A stretch of DNA of 64,000 nt, taken from assembly GCA_944474755.1 (NCBI GenBank), contig OX104122.1:8581223-8645222 (forward strand), written 5' to 3'. The DNA comes from Limnoperna fortunei (Eukaryota; Mollusca; Bivalvia; Mytilida; Modiolidae). Both the position numbers and the translations under genes were made by a program. Each line of letters starts with the position of its first letter. The first letter of the stretch is position 1. A model generated the notes under the pieces. It did not search any database, was not told the DNA's origin, and saw nothing but the letters and a program-made list of their open reading frames with translations. Below, in pieces: positions 1 to 12,592 of the stretch.

Positions 1-3000
1 TTGTCAGATACACAAGTCTGCTTTGTCAGATACACAAGTCTGCTTTGTCAGATACACAAGTCTGCTTTGTCAGATACACACGTCTGCTTTGTCAGATACA
101 CAAGTCTGCTTTGTCAGATACACAAGTCTGCTTTGTCAGATACACACGTCTGCTTTGTCAGATACACATGTCTGCTTTGTCAGATACACACGTCTGCTTT
201 GTCAGATACACACGTCTGCTTTGTCAGATACACACATCTGCTTTGTCAGATACACAAGTCTGCTTTGTCAGATACACAAGTCTGCTTTGTCAGATACACA
301 AGTCTGCTTTGTCAGATACACATGTCTGCTTTGTTATATACACAAGTCTGCTTTGTCAGATACACAAGTCTGCTTTGTCAGATACACACATCTGCTTTGT
401 CAGATACATAAGTCTGCTTTGTCAGATACACATGTCTGCTTTGTTATATACACAAGTCTGCTTTGTCAGATACACAAGTCTGCTTTGTCAGATACACAAG
501 TCTGCTTTGTCAGATACACACATCTGCTTTGTCAGATACACAAGTCTGCTTTGTCAGATACACACGTCTGCTTTGTCAGATACATACGTCTGCTTTGTCA
601 GATACACATGTCTGCTTTGTCAGATACACAAGTCTGCTTTGTCAGATACACACGTCTGCTTTGTCAGATACACACGTCTGCTTTGTCAGATACATAAGTC
701 TGCTTTGTCAGATACACACGTCTGCTTTGTCAGATACACAAGTCTGCTTTGTCAGATACATAAGTCTGCTTTGTCAGATACACATGTCTGCTTTGTCAGA
801 TACATAAGTCTGCTTTGTCAGATACATAAGTCTGCTTTGTCAGATACACACGTCTGCTTTGTCAGATACATAAGTCTGCTTTGTCAAATACACAAGTCTG
901 CTTTGTCAGATACACAAGTCTGCTTTGTCAGATACACACATCTGCTTTGTCAGATACACAAGTCTGCTTTGTCAGATACACAAGTCTGCTTTGTCAGATA
1001 CACAAGTCTGCTTTGTCAGATACACACGTCTGCTTTGTCAGATACACAAGTCTGCTTTGTCAGATACACAAGTCTGCTTTGTCAGATACACACGTCTGCT
1101 TTGTCAGATACACATGTCTGCTTTGTCAGATACACACGTCTGCTTTGTCAGATACACACGTCTGCTTTGTCAGATACACAAGTCTGCTTTGTCAGATACA
1201 CAAGTCTGCTTTGTCAGATACACAAGTCTGCTTTGTCAGATACACAAGTCTGCTTTGTCAGATACATAAGTCTGCTTTGTCAGATACACATGTCTGCTTT
1301 GTCAGATACATAAGTCTGCTTTGTCAGATACACACATCTGCTTTGTCAGATACACATGTCTGCTTTGTCAGATACACAAGTCTGCTTTGTCAGATACACA
1401 TGTCTGCTTTGTCAGATACACAAGTCTGCTTTGTCAGATACACAAGTCTGCTTTGTCAGATACACACATCTGCTTTGTCAGATACACAAGTCTGCTTTGT
1501 CAGATACACAAGTCTGCTTTGTCAGATACACATGTCTGCTTTGTCAGATACACAAGTCTGCTTTGTCAGATACACAAGTCTGCTTTGTCAGATACACATG
1601 TCTGCTTTGTCAGATACACACGTCTGCTTTGTCAGATACACACATCTGCTTTGTCAGATACACAAGTCTGCTTTGTCAGATACACAAGTCTGCTTTGTCA
1701 GATACACACGTCTGCTTTGTCAGATACACAAGTCTGCTTTGTCAGATACACACGTCTGCTTTGTCAGATACACAAGTCTGCTTTGTCAGATACACATGTC
1801 TGCTTTGTCAGATACACAAGTCTGCTTTGTCAGATACACAAGTCTGCTTTGTCAGATACACAAGTCTGCTTTGTCAGATACATAAGTCTGCTTTGTCAGA
1901 TACACAAGTCTGCTTTGTCAGATACACAAGTCTGCTTTGTCAGATACATAAGTCTGCTTTGTCAGATACACAAGTCTGCTTTGTCAGATACTCACGTCTG
2001 CTTTGTCAGATACACAAGTCTGCTTTGTCAGATACACATGTCTGCTTTGTCAGATACACAAGTCTGCTTGGTCAGATACACATGTCTGCTTTGTCAGATA
2101 CACAAGTCTGCTTTGTCAGATACACAAGTCTGCTTTGTCAGATACTCACGTCTGCTTTGTCAGATACACATGTCTGCTTTGTCAGATACTCACGTCTGCT
2201 TTGTCAGATACACAAGTCTGCTTTGTCAGATACATAAGTCTGCTTTGTCAGATACACAAGTCTGCTTTGTCAGATACTCACGTCTGCTTTGTCAGATACA
2301 CAAGTCTGCTTTGTCAGATACACATGTCTGCTTTGTTATATACACAAGTCTGCTTTGTCAGATACTCACGTCTGCTTTGTCAGATACACAAGTCTGCTTT
2401 GTCAGATACACAAGTCTGCTTTGTCAGATACACAAGTCTGCTTTGTCAGATACATAAGTCTGCTTTGTCAGATACATAAGTCTGCTTTGTCAGATACACA
2501 TGTCTGCTTTGTCAGATACACACGTCTGCTTTGTCAGATACACATGTCTGCTTTGTCAGATACACAAGTCTGCTTTGTCAGATACTCACGTCTGCTTTGT
2601 CAGATACACAAGTCTGCTTTGTCAGATACACATGTCTGCTTTGTCAGATACACAAGTCTGCTTTGTCAGATACTCACGTCTGCTTTGTCAGATACACACG
2701 TCTGCTTTGTCAGATACACAAGTCTGCTTTGTCAGATACACAAGTCTGCTTTGTCAGATACACAAGTCTGCTTTGTCAGATACACAAGTCTGCTTTGTCA
2801 GATACACAAGTCTGCTTTGTCAGATACACATGTCTGCTTTGTCAGATACACAAGTCTGCTTTGTCAGATACACAAGTCTGCTTTGTCAGATACACACATC
2901 TGCTTTGTCAGATACATAAGTCTTCTTTGTCAGATACACAAGTCTGCTTTGTCAGATACACACGTCTGCTTTGTCAGATACACATGTCTGCTTTGTCAGA

Positions 3001-4862
3001 TACACAAGTCTGCTTTGTCAGATACACAAGTCTGCTTTGTCAGATACACAAGTCTGCTTTGTCAGATACACACGTCTGCTTTGTCAGATACACATGTCTG
3101 CTTTGTCAGATACACAAGTCTGCTTTGTCAGATACACAAGTCTGCTTTGTCAGATACACACGTCTGCTTTGTCAGATACACACGTCTGCTTTGTCAGATA
3201 CACAAGTCTGCTTTGTCAGATACACAAGTCTGCTTTGTTATATACACAAGTCTGCTTTGTCAGATACACAAGTCTGCTTTGTCAGATACATAAGTCTGCT
3301 TTGTCAGATACACAAGTCTGCTTTGTCAGATACACACGTCTGCTTTGTCAGATACACAAGTCTGCTTTGTCAGATACACAAGTCTGCTTTGTCAGATACA
3401 CAAGTCTGCTTTGTCAGATACACAAGTCTGCTTTGTTATATACACAAGTCTGCTTTGTCAGATATACATGTCTGCTTTGTCAGATACATACGTCTGCTTT
3501 GTCAGATACACAAGTCTGCTTTGTCAGATACACAAGTCTGCTTTGTCAGATACACAAGTCTGCTTTGTCAGATACACAAGTCTGCTTTGTCAGATACACA
3601 AGTCTGCTTTGTCAGATACACAAGTCTGCTTTGTCAGATACACATGTCTGCTTTGTCAGATACACAAGTCTGCTTTGTTATATACACAAGTCTGCTTTGT
3701 CAGATACACAAGTCTGCTTTGTCAGATACATACGTCTGCTTTGTCAGATACACAAGTCTGCTTTGTCAGATACACAAGTCTGCTTTGTCAGATACACAAG
3801 TCTGCTTTGTCAGATACACAAGTCTGCTTTGTCAGATACACAAGTCTGCTTTGTCAGATACACAAGTCTGCTTTGTCAGATACATAAGTCTGCTTTGTCA
3901 GATACACACATCTGCTTTGTCAGATACACATGTCTGCTTTGTCAGATACACAAGTCTGCTTTGTCAGATACACAAGTCTGCTTTGTCAGATACACACGTC
4001 TGCTTTGTCAGATACACAAGTCTGCTTTGTCAGATACACAAGTCTGCTTTGTCAGATACACACGTCTGCTTTGTCAGATACACAAGTCTGCTTTGTCAGA
4101 TACACAAGTCTGCTTTGTCAGATACACAAGTCTGCTTTGTCAGATACACAAGTCTGCTTTGTCAGATACACAAGTCTGCTTTGTCAGATACACATGTCTG
4201 CTTTGTCAGATACACATGTCTGCTTTGTCAGATACACATGTCTGCTTTGTCAGATACACAAGTCTGCTTTGTTATATACACAAGTCTGCTTTGTTATATA
4301 CACAAGTCTGCTTTGTCAGATACACAAGTCTGCTTTGTCAGATACACAAGTCTGCTTTGTCAGATACACAAGTCTGCTTTGTCAGATACACAAGTCTGCT
4401 TTGTCAGATACACACGTCTGCTTTGTCAGATACACATGTCTGCTTTGTCAGATACACAAGTCTGCTTTGTCAGATACACAAGTCTGCTTTGTCAGATACA
4501 CACATCTGCTTTGTCAGATACACATGTCTGCTTTGTCAGATACACATGTCTGCTTTGTCAGATACACATGTCTGCTTTGTCAGATACACATGTCTGCTTT
4601 GTCAGATACACAAGTCTGCTTTGTCAGATACACAAGTCTGCTTTGTCAGATACACAAGTCTGCTTTGTCAGATACACATGTCTGCTTTGTCAGATACACA
4701 AGTCTGCTTTGTCAGATACACAAGTCTGCTTTGTCAGATACACATGTCTGCTTTGTCAGATACACATGTCTGCTTTGTCAGATACACAAGTCTGCTTTGT
4801 CAGATACTTGTCAGTTGTCAAATATATAAGTCTACTTGTCTAATGAATAAGTCTGCTTGACA
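1..4862. repeat. 22-bp satellite array, about 220 copies, open at left edge
   Basis: A near-perfect head-to-tail repeat with a 22-bp period. Each unit runs 'ttgtcagatacaca' + 'agtctgct'. The window opens inside the array, so its true length is unknown. Monomer variants at one spot read acaagt, acacgt, acatgt, acacat or cataagt. A 'ttatata' variant recurs near 331, 441, 2335, 3237, 3434, 3677, 4270 and 4292. A 'tactcacgtc' variant occurs only between about 1989 and 2680. The last copies decay after 4806 (4807-4862). The unit has no stop codon in any forward frame and 22 is not a multiple of three, so each frame cycles through all three phases. The long open frames here, one of about 770 codons, are therefore an artefact and not a gene. 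Confidence 0.98.
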
Positions 4863-5535
4863 AAATTCAAGGTAGCTGATGTTGTAGCTAGGTATTAACA
4901 TAGAAACCGATAGGAAAATGTCTAAAATGGCTTCTGGTCTGAAATTATTAAACCAGTTGATACCAAATATAAAAATTCATTGGATGGTATGAACAAAGAT
5001 AATGTTATTATGCCAGTATACAATTGAAAAAAACAGAATCAGGGAAATGTTATTGCCTATATATAAAGCAGGTTAGCGATACAGGCTTTTGAGAGCCTCA
5101 GGTTTGGTCTTGTCCTGAATTTTGTAAAACATACATTGTAACTTTTCAATGGTTGAATATTTCCATCATACACCAATGTCCTGAAATTTGTAAAAAGTAT
5201 GAAATATTTATGTTAATCACATCTCTAAGACAGCAGCCCATGGGCTCAAGCCTCTGTAAACTAACATATTTTTTACCATGGTGTTTTAACATTAAATGTA
5301 TTTAAAAAATATACACTCCAAATTTTGTTCATTCATGCTATGTGCCTGACTTTATTTTTTAAATATGTAGTCTACATTTTAACTTGACATGTGTCCAGTG
5401 GGAGGCAGGTAATGATGTATCAGAGTGTACCCATGGTTATATTGGCTTCTGGTTACTCAGTGTCTGTTATTGCTTTTAATTTTGTTTTGTATGTCAAAAT
5501 TTTTTTAATAAAACTGTTTAGTTATATTTACTTAA
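4863..5535. other. AT-rich unique spacer, no gene seen
   Basis: Ordinary AT-rich sequence between the 22-bp satellite and the MITE at 5536. Apart from a short transposon-end fragment at 5069-5107, I see no open frame with coding character, no RNA gene and no tandem repeat. Confidence 0.6.
5069..5107 (+). mobile_element. Solo 3'-end fragment of the Helitron-like family
   Basis: The segment contains 'agcgatacaggc' followed by a small hairpin 'aggctttt...gagagcct'. It matches the right end of the large element at 25379-26864, which has 'caggtgagcgatacaggc' and a hairpin of the same design. Only the terminal ~40 bases are present. It is therefore a decayed or truncated copy. The family assignment depends on the internal comparison. 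Confidence 0.5.
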
Positions 5536-5778
5536 GGGGTCGTCCATAATTGTCAACCATTTTCATAAGTGTGCAAACCCCACACTTGAGGGAGGGGGTT
5601 AAAAATTTCGACATTTTTGCGTACACTTTTTTTTATCATCAGTAATTTATCGTTTCCGTGGAGTTTGGTTTTTATATTAGTTTAATGGTTGATGTACACT
5701 TTTTGATGGGGGGTGGGGGGTCTCAAAAAGTGTGCTTTTGCACACTTGTGAAAATGGTTGACAATTATGGACGACCCC
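5536..5778. mobile_element. Harbinger-like MITE (243 bp) with TAA target duplication
   Basis: The two ends are inverted repeats of about 42 bp that begin 'ggggtcgtccataattg' (5536) and differ at one position. The right arm is complete to 5778. The trinucleotide taa lies immediately outside both ends (5533-5535 and 5779-5781). A 3-bp TWA-type target duplication with TIRs starting GGG fits the PIF/Harbinger superfamily. There is no transposase frame inside, so the element is non-autonomous. High arm identity suggests a relatively recent insertion. Confidence 0.85.
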
Positions 5779-5781
5779 TAA

Positions 5782-6167
5782 GGCAAATCTTTTTAAAAAT
5801 GCTTTTCTGCTTAAAAAAACTATAAATTACTGTATTTTAATATTTTTATTATAATTAGTAACTCGTTCATTCGTGCCAATTATTGCGTACAGAGTAAACC
5901 CTTCACAATTTTTTTTTTTTGTAAATGGAAACAAAAGCAAATGACGCAATTACTCTATCAACAGGTGTCATCAAAAACATTCCACACCTGTTCTAGGTAC
6001 GCCCAGGTAGACAGATCACAATTTAAACATAAATTTAAAAAAAAATTGATAATTATCAAAAATATAAATGTATTGACTAGTCGTAATTTGTGTACTTCTT
6101 ACAAAGATAACAACATTGTGTATGACAGAATTAATGGTACATCAATCAATTTTTTAAGGGTCTTTGC
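5782..6167. other. AT-rich spacer
   Basis: AT-rich sequence with homopolymer runs. A 78-codon forward frame at 5941-6177 runs into the SINE and has no compositional or domain support. I see no gene. Confidence 0.55.
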
Positions 6168-6405
6168 AGCAGAGTAGATGAGGAAGTTCGTCTTCTGTTG
6201 ATCCAGTGGATTGTCAACTCTGAGATTGTGGGTTTGAGTCTCACTGCTGGCAGGGTGTGCTCGACTCCAATCTGAATTGACAAGGATTTTCCTACCGCAG
6301 GTCGCCAGTTTTCTCTGGGTACTCCAGCAGCTTACTCCCCCAATAAAAACTGGACAATATGATATAGCTAAAAAAATTGTTGAAAGTGGCATTAAAAACC
6401 ATAAG
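6168..6405 (+). mobile_element. tRNA-derived SINE (near full length, diverged)
   Basis: The order of parts matches the other SINE copies here. A degenerate A-box region (cagagtagatgagg) is followed by 'attgtcaactctgag', a B-box-like 'gggtttgagtctc' and the body 'gtgtgctcgactcc...attgacaagg'. The 3' domain has 'ccccaataaaaactgg' and 'gatatagct', then a 'gtggcattaaa' tail. tRNA-derived SINEs are transcribed by Pol III and depend on a LINE for mobility. Both boxes here carry substitutions, so activity is unlikely. Confidence 0.75.
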
Positions 6406-6525
6406 GTAGTGGTAGGTGTGTTGGGGGGTGGGAAGAGGAGTCATATACCCTTTAAGCCACCCTGGAATGAGATAGAAAGCTCTGTGGATTGAGCCCAAGG
6501 AATCCTCCCGCAGTAAATGATTGTT

Positions 6526-7771
6526 GTTATATCTGGTAACCATTTATGTTCTCTGTACATGAGAGTGGGGTGGCAGAGGTTATATCTGGGAACCAGTTAT
6601 GTTCTCTGTACGTGAGAGTGGGGTGGCAGGTAACCAGTTATGTTCTCTGTACGTGAGAGTGGGGTGGCAGAGGTTATATCTGGGAACCAGTTATGTTCTC
6701 TGTAGGTGAGAGTGGGGTGGCAGAGGTTATATCTGGGAACCAGTTATGTTTTCTGTGCAGGAGAGAGGCTTGGCAGAGGTTAAATCTGATAACCAGTTAT
6801 GTTCTCTGTGCCGGAGAGTGGCGTGGCAAAGGTTATATCTGGGAACCAGTTATGCTCTGTGTCGGAGAGTGGCATGGCAGAGGTTATATCTGGGAACCAG
6901 TTATGTTCTCTGTATGTGAGAGTGGGGTGGCAGAGGTTATATCTGGGAACCAGTTATGTTTTCTGTGCAGGAGAGAGGCTTGGCAGAGGTTAAATCTGAT
7001 AACCAGTTATGTTCTCTGTGCCGGAGAGTGGCGTGGCAAAGGTTATATCTGGGAACCAGTTATGCTCTCTGTGTCGGAGAGTGGCATGGCAGAGGTTATA
7101 TCTGGGAACCAGTTATGCTCTCTGTGTCGGAGAGTGGCATGGCAGAGGTTATATCTAGGAACCAGTTATGCTCTCTGTGTCGGAGAGTGGCATGGCAGAG
7201 GTTATATCTGGGAACCAGTTATGCTCTCTGTGTCGGAGAGTGGCATGGCAGAGGTTATATCTGGGAACCAGTTATGCTCTCTGTGTCGGAGAGTGGCATG
7301 GCAGAGGTTATATCTGGGAACCAGTTATGCTCTCTGTGTCGGAGAGTGGCATGGCAGAGGTTATATCTGGGAACCAGTTATGCTCTCTGTGCCGGAGAGT
7401 GGCATGGCAGAGGTTATATCTGGGAACCAGTTATGCTCTCTGTGCCGGAGAGTGGCATGGCAGAGGTTATATCTGGGAACCAGTTATGCTCTCTGTGCCG
7501 GAGAGTGGCATGGCAGAGGTTATATCTGGGAACCAGTTATGCTCTCTGTGCCGGAGAGTGGCGTGGCAGAGGTTATATCTGGGAACCAGTTATGCTCTCT
7601 GTGCCGGAGAGTGGCATGGCAGAGGTTATATCTGGGAACCAGTTATGCTCTCTGTGCCGGAGAGTGGCATGGCAGAGGTTATATCTGGGAACCAGTTATG
7701 CTCTCTGTGCCGGAGAGTGGCATGGCAGAGGTTATATCTGGGAACCAGTTATGCTCTCTGTGCCGGAGAGT
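6526..7771. repeat. 53-bp minisatellite, about 23 copies
   Basis: Head-to-tail units built from 'ggttatatctgggaacca' + 'gttatgctctctgtgcc' + 'ggagagtggcatggcaga'. Spacing is 53 bp (for example 7381 to 7434). The left third is more variable. A four-monomer block containing 'caggagagaggcttgg' appears at about 6751 and again at 6961, a ~210-bp higher-order duplication. The right part is highly homogeneous. All forward frames are open because the unit lacks stops, so the frames of up to 375 codons are not evidence of a protein. The reverse complement of this unit occurs once inside the dispersed repeat at 37147-37195. Confidence 0.97.
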
Positions 7772-8835
7772 TGGATGTTCTGTATTCTCTGAAATCATTT
7801 CATTGTTCACTTATGTATAAATTTAACAACAACCTAAGTGAATTATGCATAATATAAATTACATTTTAACAGAATAAGAAATAGAGCTTAAATCACAAAT
7901 AATTCAAAAAATAAATATCAAAAATTTTAATCCCAAAAACTAGTGTCCAGAAATTTAACCACAACAACTAATATTCACAAAAACTGGTATCAATTAATTA
8001 AACCTAACAAACTGGTACCCACTAGTATTAATTTCTTCCCCATGTTAAACTCTTTTATCCATATATGTGATTGCATTTTCTATATTTATTTAAATCAAAT
8101 AATCCATGTAAATATGTAGCTTTAAATGATATTTGAGGTTTGTATGCACATCATAATTAACAAATAAATAAATTCTTTCTATCTTCTTTCATTTCTTCTT
8201 TCTTTTCTTTGAAGCACAGACATGTGTACCCCAGTAATTTCAAGCTCAAAATTACCACCAAACAAACATGACATTGAAGCCAACTGGAAACACTCAATTT
8301 TTCTATATTTTTTTTTAAACTAAGAACATATTGTAGCCTCTCTTTGATGATTTATGGTCTAATTAGCAGTTTAAGATTGATCATTGATCTTTGACAGCGT
8401 AATGGTACTATTGCATGACATGTCAGATAAAATTTCATCTGGTAAATAAAAGGATCAATCCACTTTCCTTCAAGCTTTGAGTCCTGTATTAAATGTAGCA
8501 TGATGAATGAATGTACAGAGAATGAATTCTCTTTATAAAAGGTATGAATTTCTTTTAAGACTACATAACATAATTTTTGCCCTTCATGTTCAAAGACCTT
8601 GGTTTTTAAAATGAACTTTTTCAGTTGGTCATATTTGCAGGGGTAGAATAATATGGTAGGTCAAAGGTCAAGGTTGTAGAAGGACTGACATTTTTTATAA
8701 CACTACATCATACGGATAAATGTGGTAGTGGTAGTCTGGAGGTTAAAGCTATAGATTTACTCATATCTACACGTTACAGATTAATTCTGTAATATGATGT
8801 CAAAGGTCAAGGTTGTAGAAGGTTTTTTGTTTAAA
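7772..8835. other. AT-rich spacer with one short direct repeat
   Basis: No gene seen. A 23-bp direct repeat starting 'tcaaaggtcaaggttg' occurs at 8661-8683 and 8800-8822, 139 bp apart. It may be an old two-copy duplication. The rest is AT-rich with no convincing exon. Confidence 0.6.
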
Positions 8836-9072
8836 TGGGGTTTAACGCCACTTTCAGAAATTTTTCAGCTTTATCATGGCATCCAGTTTTTAATGAGGGA
8901 TTAAGCCGAATTACCCAGTGAAAACGCCCGACCTTTGGTAGTTAACTGACAATCCACGTCAATTAATAATGGAGTCGAGCACAACCTGCCCACAATAAGG
9001 CTCTTACCCACAACCTCAGTGTCGACAGATACGTGATCAATAGTAGATGACTTACTACCTTAACCAGTCAAC
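8836..9072 (-). mobile_element. tRNA-derived SINE, reverse orientation
   Basis: Read on the minus strand, this has the family order. The A-box side reads like 'gactggttaaggtagtaag', followed by 'tgttgatcacg', 'gacactgaggttgtgggtaag', 'tgctcgactcc' and 'attgacgtgga'. The 3' end is 'tgaaagtggcgttaaac'. On the plus strand it starts with the tail 'ggtttaacgccactttc' near 8850 and ends near 9070. It is diverged, and the box B is degenerate. Confidence 0.75.
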
Positions 9073-11687
9073 AATCTGTTGTAATTTTACTGTGGACTGA
9101 TAAGTTTCTACTCCATTTATTCCAGTGTATTTTTAAAAAAAAAACACTTTTGGGTGATAAAATGTTCCCCCCTCATAAAAAAACAATGTTTCTGAATGTT
9201 AATTCCTCCATTTGTCTGGCTCTGACCTGAAATAAAATCTTGTAAGAATTAATTTCAAACTGTTACTGGTTTGACACAGTTAAGCACTTTGAAGAGGTCA
9301 ACTGTGGTTTATTTTTTTTAAAGTAGGGTTGAAATGTCGGTTATATATATATGCAATTATGCCCCTTGGAGACAACAGTTGCTAGAAAGATAACTGCTTT
9401 GTCCTTGATTTCACCTGTCATTTTTACCTGAATTTGTTAGAAGTGTCTTATTAAAATTGTCTTTATCATCGTAATTCATTTCACCAGGTCATTCATAAAA
9501 GCATGTTTAAATAGCAGGTTTAAATATTGATTATGAGAGATACAGACCAGCCAGGTAAAATGGGGTGATATAGGATTACCGATCAATAAGTCTGTCTGTG
9601 TTAATTGGCTAAGTCGTTAGTCAGTATTTTTACCTGGTTTTGATATTAACAAGGAAATCTTGTTTGTTTCTGCTCCATTGAAATTGACATTTTATTTTGG
9701 GATTTAGCTGAAGTTAGGTGTATTAGTTTGAGAAGAATTTTTTGTGGAGATTTTTTTCAGATGTCATGTAAGGATTTATTATTTATATACTAGTTGAAAT
9801 TTATTGATCTATTTTAAATATATTGTTGTGTGGTATAATAGATGCAAGGTGTACTGTAGTATATTTTTTAAATGTTTTCAACAATTTTAAGATGTAAACA
9901 AATCATAAGAGCTTTGAATATAAAATTTTGTAATCAGTTTTGTCATATTGCAATAGTTCAGTTAAATTGCAGGATTTTATTTTTGTTTGTTTGTTTGTTT
10001 GTTGAAAAAAAATATTAGTTTTTTTTTAATTGTTTGTTTGTTTGTTGAAAAAAAAATATTAGTTTTTTTTAATTGTTGCTTTTCTTTTGTGTGGAAATAT
10101 ATTACATGGACTGTTGAAATAATGGGTTATCCACATTTCTGGCAAATGTCAGAAGGTTTATATCAATGCAAGTTATTTCTGATGTTATGAATATTTTTGG
10201 AGCATTTTCATGGATTGTTTGCTTTGATGGTTTTTGCACACATTTTTTTCCCTTGGATTCACCTGGACAACATTAATTCAATGTGCCAATTGGCTCATAA
10301 TTAGCCCTAGTAATATGAGGTGCTAACATAATTATACCATCAAATGAAAGAATTTCTTTGGAGTTGGACTTAGGTGTTTGTTGCTGGTGTGATGTTGTCA
10401 CTGGATTTGGTGACAAAATTTGGATACTTTGGATAGCAATGGATCATAATCTCAATGTAAGTTATGTGCAGCTTTGATGAAGATTTAAATAAAGTGTATT
10501 GTCTAATTAAGAATCATTTGATAATTAGGTCCATATTGGTAGGAAAATTTATGAGAATGTTTTTTCCTGTAATTGTTGACAGATATCATGGCAGACTTTT
10601 TCTCAGAATTATTTAATTAATTTGCTATCGGGACTTGAAAAGGCCAATTTTCCTTATTTCGTCAGTAAATAAAAGTTACTTCTTATTCCATGATTCTAGA
10701 TTTTGACCTTTGATTAAGTTTTTTTTTTCAAATTCTATAATTTACATTTGCATTTATAAAAATAATTTAAATCTCCTTGATGAAGTATTATGTAGGAATT
10801 AACTTATAAAGTTCTATTTCCTACTGGACAGAAATTGACACATGGAATTCTGAATTCTGGCCACAAGAATTCAGCCAGACTATTTACTTTTGGATCAATT
10901 CATCAATATGGAACTAATTATCAATGGACAGTAAATAATACCAGGATTTTAAGAGCCATCATCGAAAATCTGGAGTCTATTAGCAGAGGAGTCAGGCCCA
11001 GATCAGACAATCGTTGATTTCATGATCTGATATCGACATTATTGAGAAAGAATAAAGCAGGAAATGGACATCTGTCAGTAAAGTAATTCTTTCTTTGCCT
11101 TTTTTCATGCCACTTATAAGCAGAGGGATTATCACAGACAGGAATAATTATAGATTATTTAGGTTTCTTTTAATTGAGATGCATTTTCTCTCTCAATCTA
11201 ATCGAAAGCACGCCTGCCCAGAAATGAGGAGATCCAAGTTTCAAGCAACATTAACAATCTGTTTAGTGCTATTTTGTAATATTGTGACATCACATTGTTT
11301 ACTTAATTATATATAACATGGTCTTGTCTGTGAGGAGAGATGGGCGCATGTGACCCTAGTAAAGTGAAATTGGATGATATTGCACATAAAGATCAAAGGA
11401 AAACACTGTGAAATAGGGATAAATATACAATTTGGTATATTGTCAAAAATATATAATTTATTTGTATAAGCCTTAGAAATGGGTAGAAACCTGAGGCTAT
11501 GTTGAGAATTTCTTGCATATAAACTTTCAGTCTACTGTTCTGGCAATAAATGAATATTATCATGCAACGCTAAAATGCATTTTATGTTTAAGAAAAAGCA
11601 TGAGAAACAACACTTCTAACGGAATTTTAAATTTTCAACTTGTATTTTGGTGATAACATGTCACAGAGAAAAATCGACAGCAAATCA
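9073..11687. other. AT-rich non-coding stretch
   Basis: About 2.6 kb of AT-rich sequence. A ~50-bp local duplication lies near 9985-10075, where a gttt microsatellite followed by 'gaaaaaaaatattag' appears twice. Short frames at 9987-10190, 10835-11017 and 11095-11316 have no recognisable domain or splice context, so I do not call them genes. No RNA gene was seen. Confidence 0.55.
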
Positions 11688-12592
11688 TGAACCAGAACAG
11701 TATCATTGGAAGTGAGAACTATTGTACCAGGATACAGCAGGTCTAGAACCAGAACAGTATCATTGGAAGTGAGAACTATTGTACCAGGATACAGCCAAGT
11801 CTAGAACCAGAACAGTATCATTGGAAGTGAGAACTATTGTACCAGGATACAGCAGGTCTAGAACCAGAACAGTATCATTGGAAGTGAGAACTATTGTACC
11901 AGGATACAGCAGGTCTAGAACAAGAACAGTATCATTGGAAGTGAGAACTATTGTACCAGGATACAGCAGGTCTAGAACCAGAACAGTATAATTGGAAGTG
12001 AGAACTATTGTACCAGGATACAGCAAGTCTAGAACCAGAACAGTATCATTGGAAGTGAGAACTATTGTACCAGGATACAGCAGGTCTAGAACCAGAACAG
12101 TATCATTGGAAGTGAGAACTAGGGTACCAGGAGACAGCAAGTCTAGAACCAGAACAGTATCATTGGAAGTGAGAACTAGGGTACCAGGATACAGCAGGTC
12201 TAGAACCAGAACAGTATCATTGGAAGTGAGAACTATTGTACCAGGATACAGCAAGTCTAGAACCAGAACAGTATCATTAGAAGTGAGAACTAGGGTACCA
12301 GGAGACAGCAAATCTAGAACCAGAACAGTATCATTGAAAGTGAGAACTATTGTACCAGGATACAGCAGGTCTAGAACCAGAACAGTATCATTGGAAGTGA
12401 GAACTAGGGTACCAGGAGACAGCAAGTCTAGAACCAGAACAGTATCATTGGAAGTGAGAACTATTGTACCAGGATACAGCAAGTCTAGAACCAGAACAGA
12501 ATCGTTGGAAGTGAGAAATAGGGTACCAGGAGACAACAAGTGGAAAACCAGAACAGAATCATTGGAAGTGAGAACTAGGGTACCGGAGCCTT
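11688..12592. repeat. 57-bp minisatellite, about 16 copies, two monomer classes
   Basis: Units are built from 'ccagaacagtatcattgg' + 'aagtgagaactattgtacc' + 'aggatacagcaggtctagaa', period 57 bp. One class has 'ctattgtaccaggatac' and the other has 'ctagggtaccaggagac'; the two interleave from about 12115 onward. Fifty-seven is a multiple of three, so frames are open for the whole array on both strands (about 209 codons forward, 259 reverse, each with a 19-residue repeat). Being open on both strands argues that this is a by-product of the period rather than coding. Confidence 0.95.

Noticed and set aside
1..4806. Possible CRISPR array (regular short repeats)
   Set aside because: There are no unique spacers; the 22-bp units are directly adjacent. 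The context is eukaryotic.
2531..4860. 770- and 629-codon forward frames in the 22-bp array
   Set aside because: All three forward frames are open because the unit contains no stop. The frames differ only by register, so there is no protein evidence.
8661..8822. Two-copy tandem repeat of ~139 bp
   Set aside because: Only a 23-bp segment clearly repeats; the rest does not align, so it is noted as a direct repeat only.
10835..11316. Two short forward frames (60 and 73 codons) as possible exons
   Set aside because: They have no convincing splice signals in frame, no recognisable domain, and composition like the surroundings.
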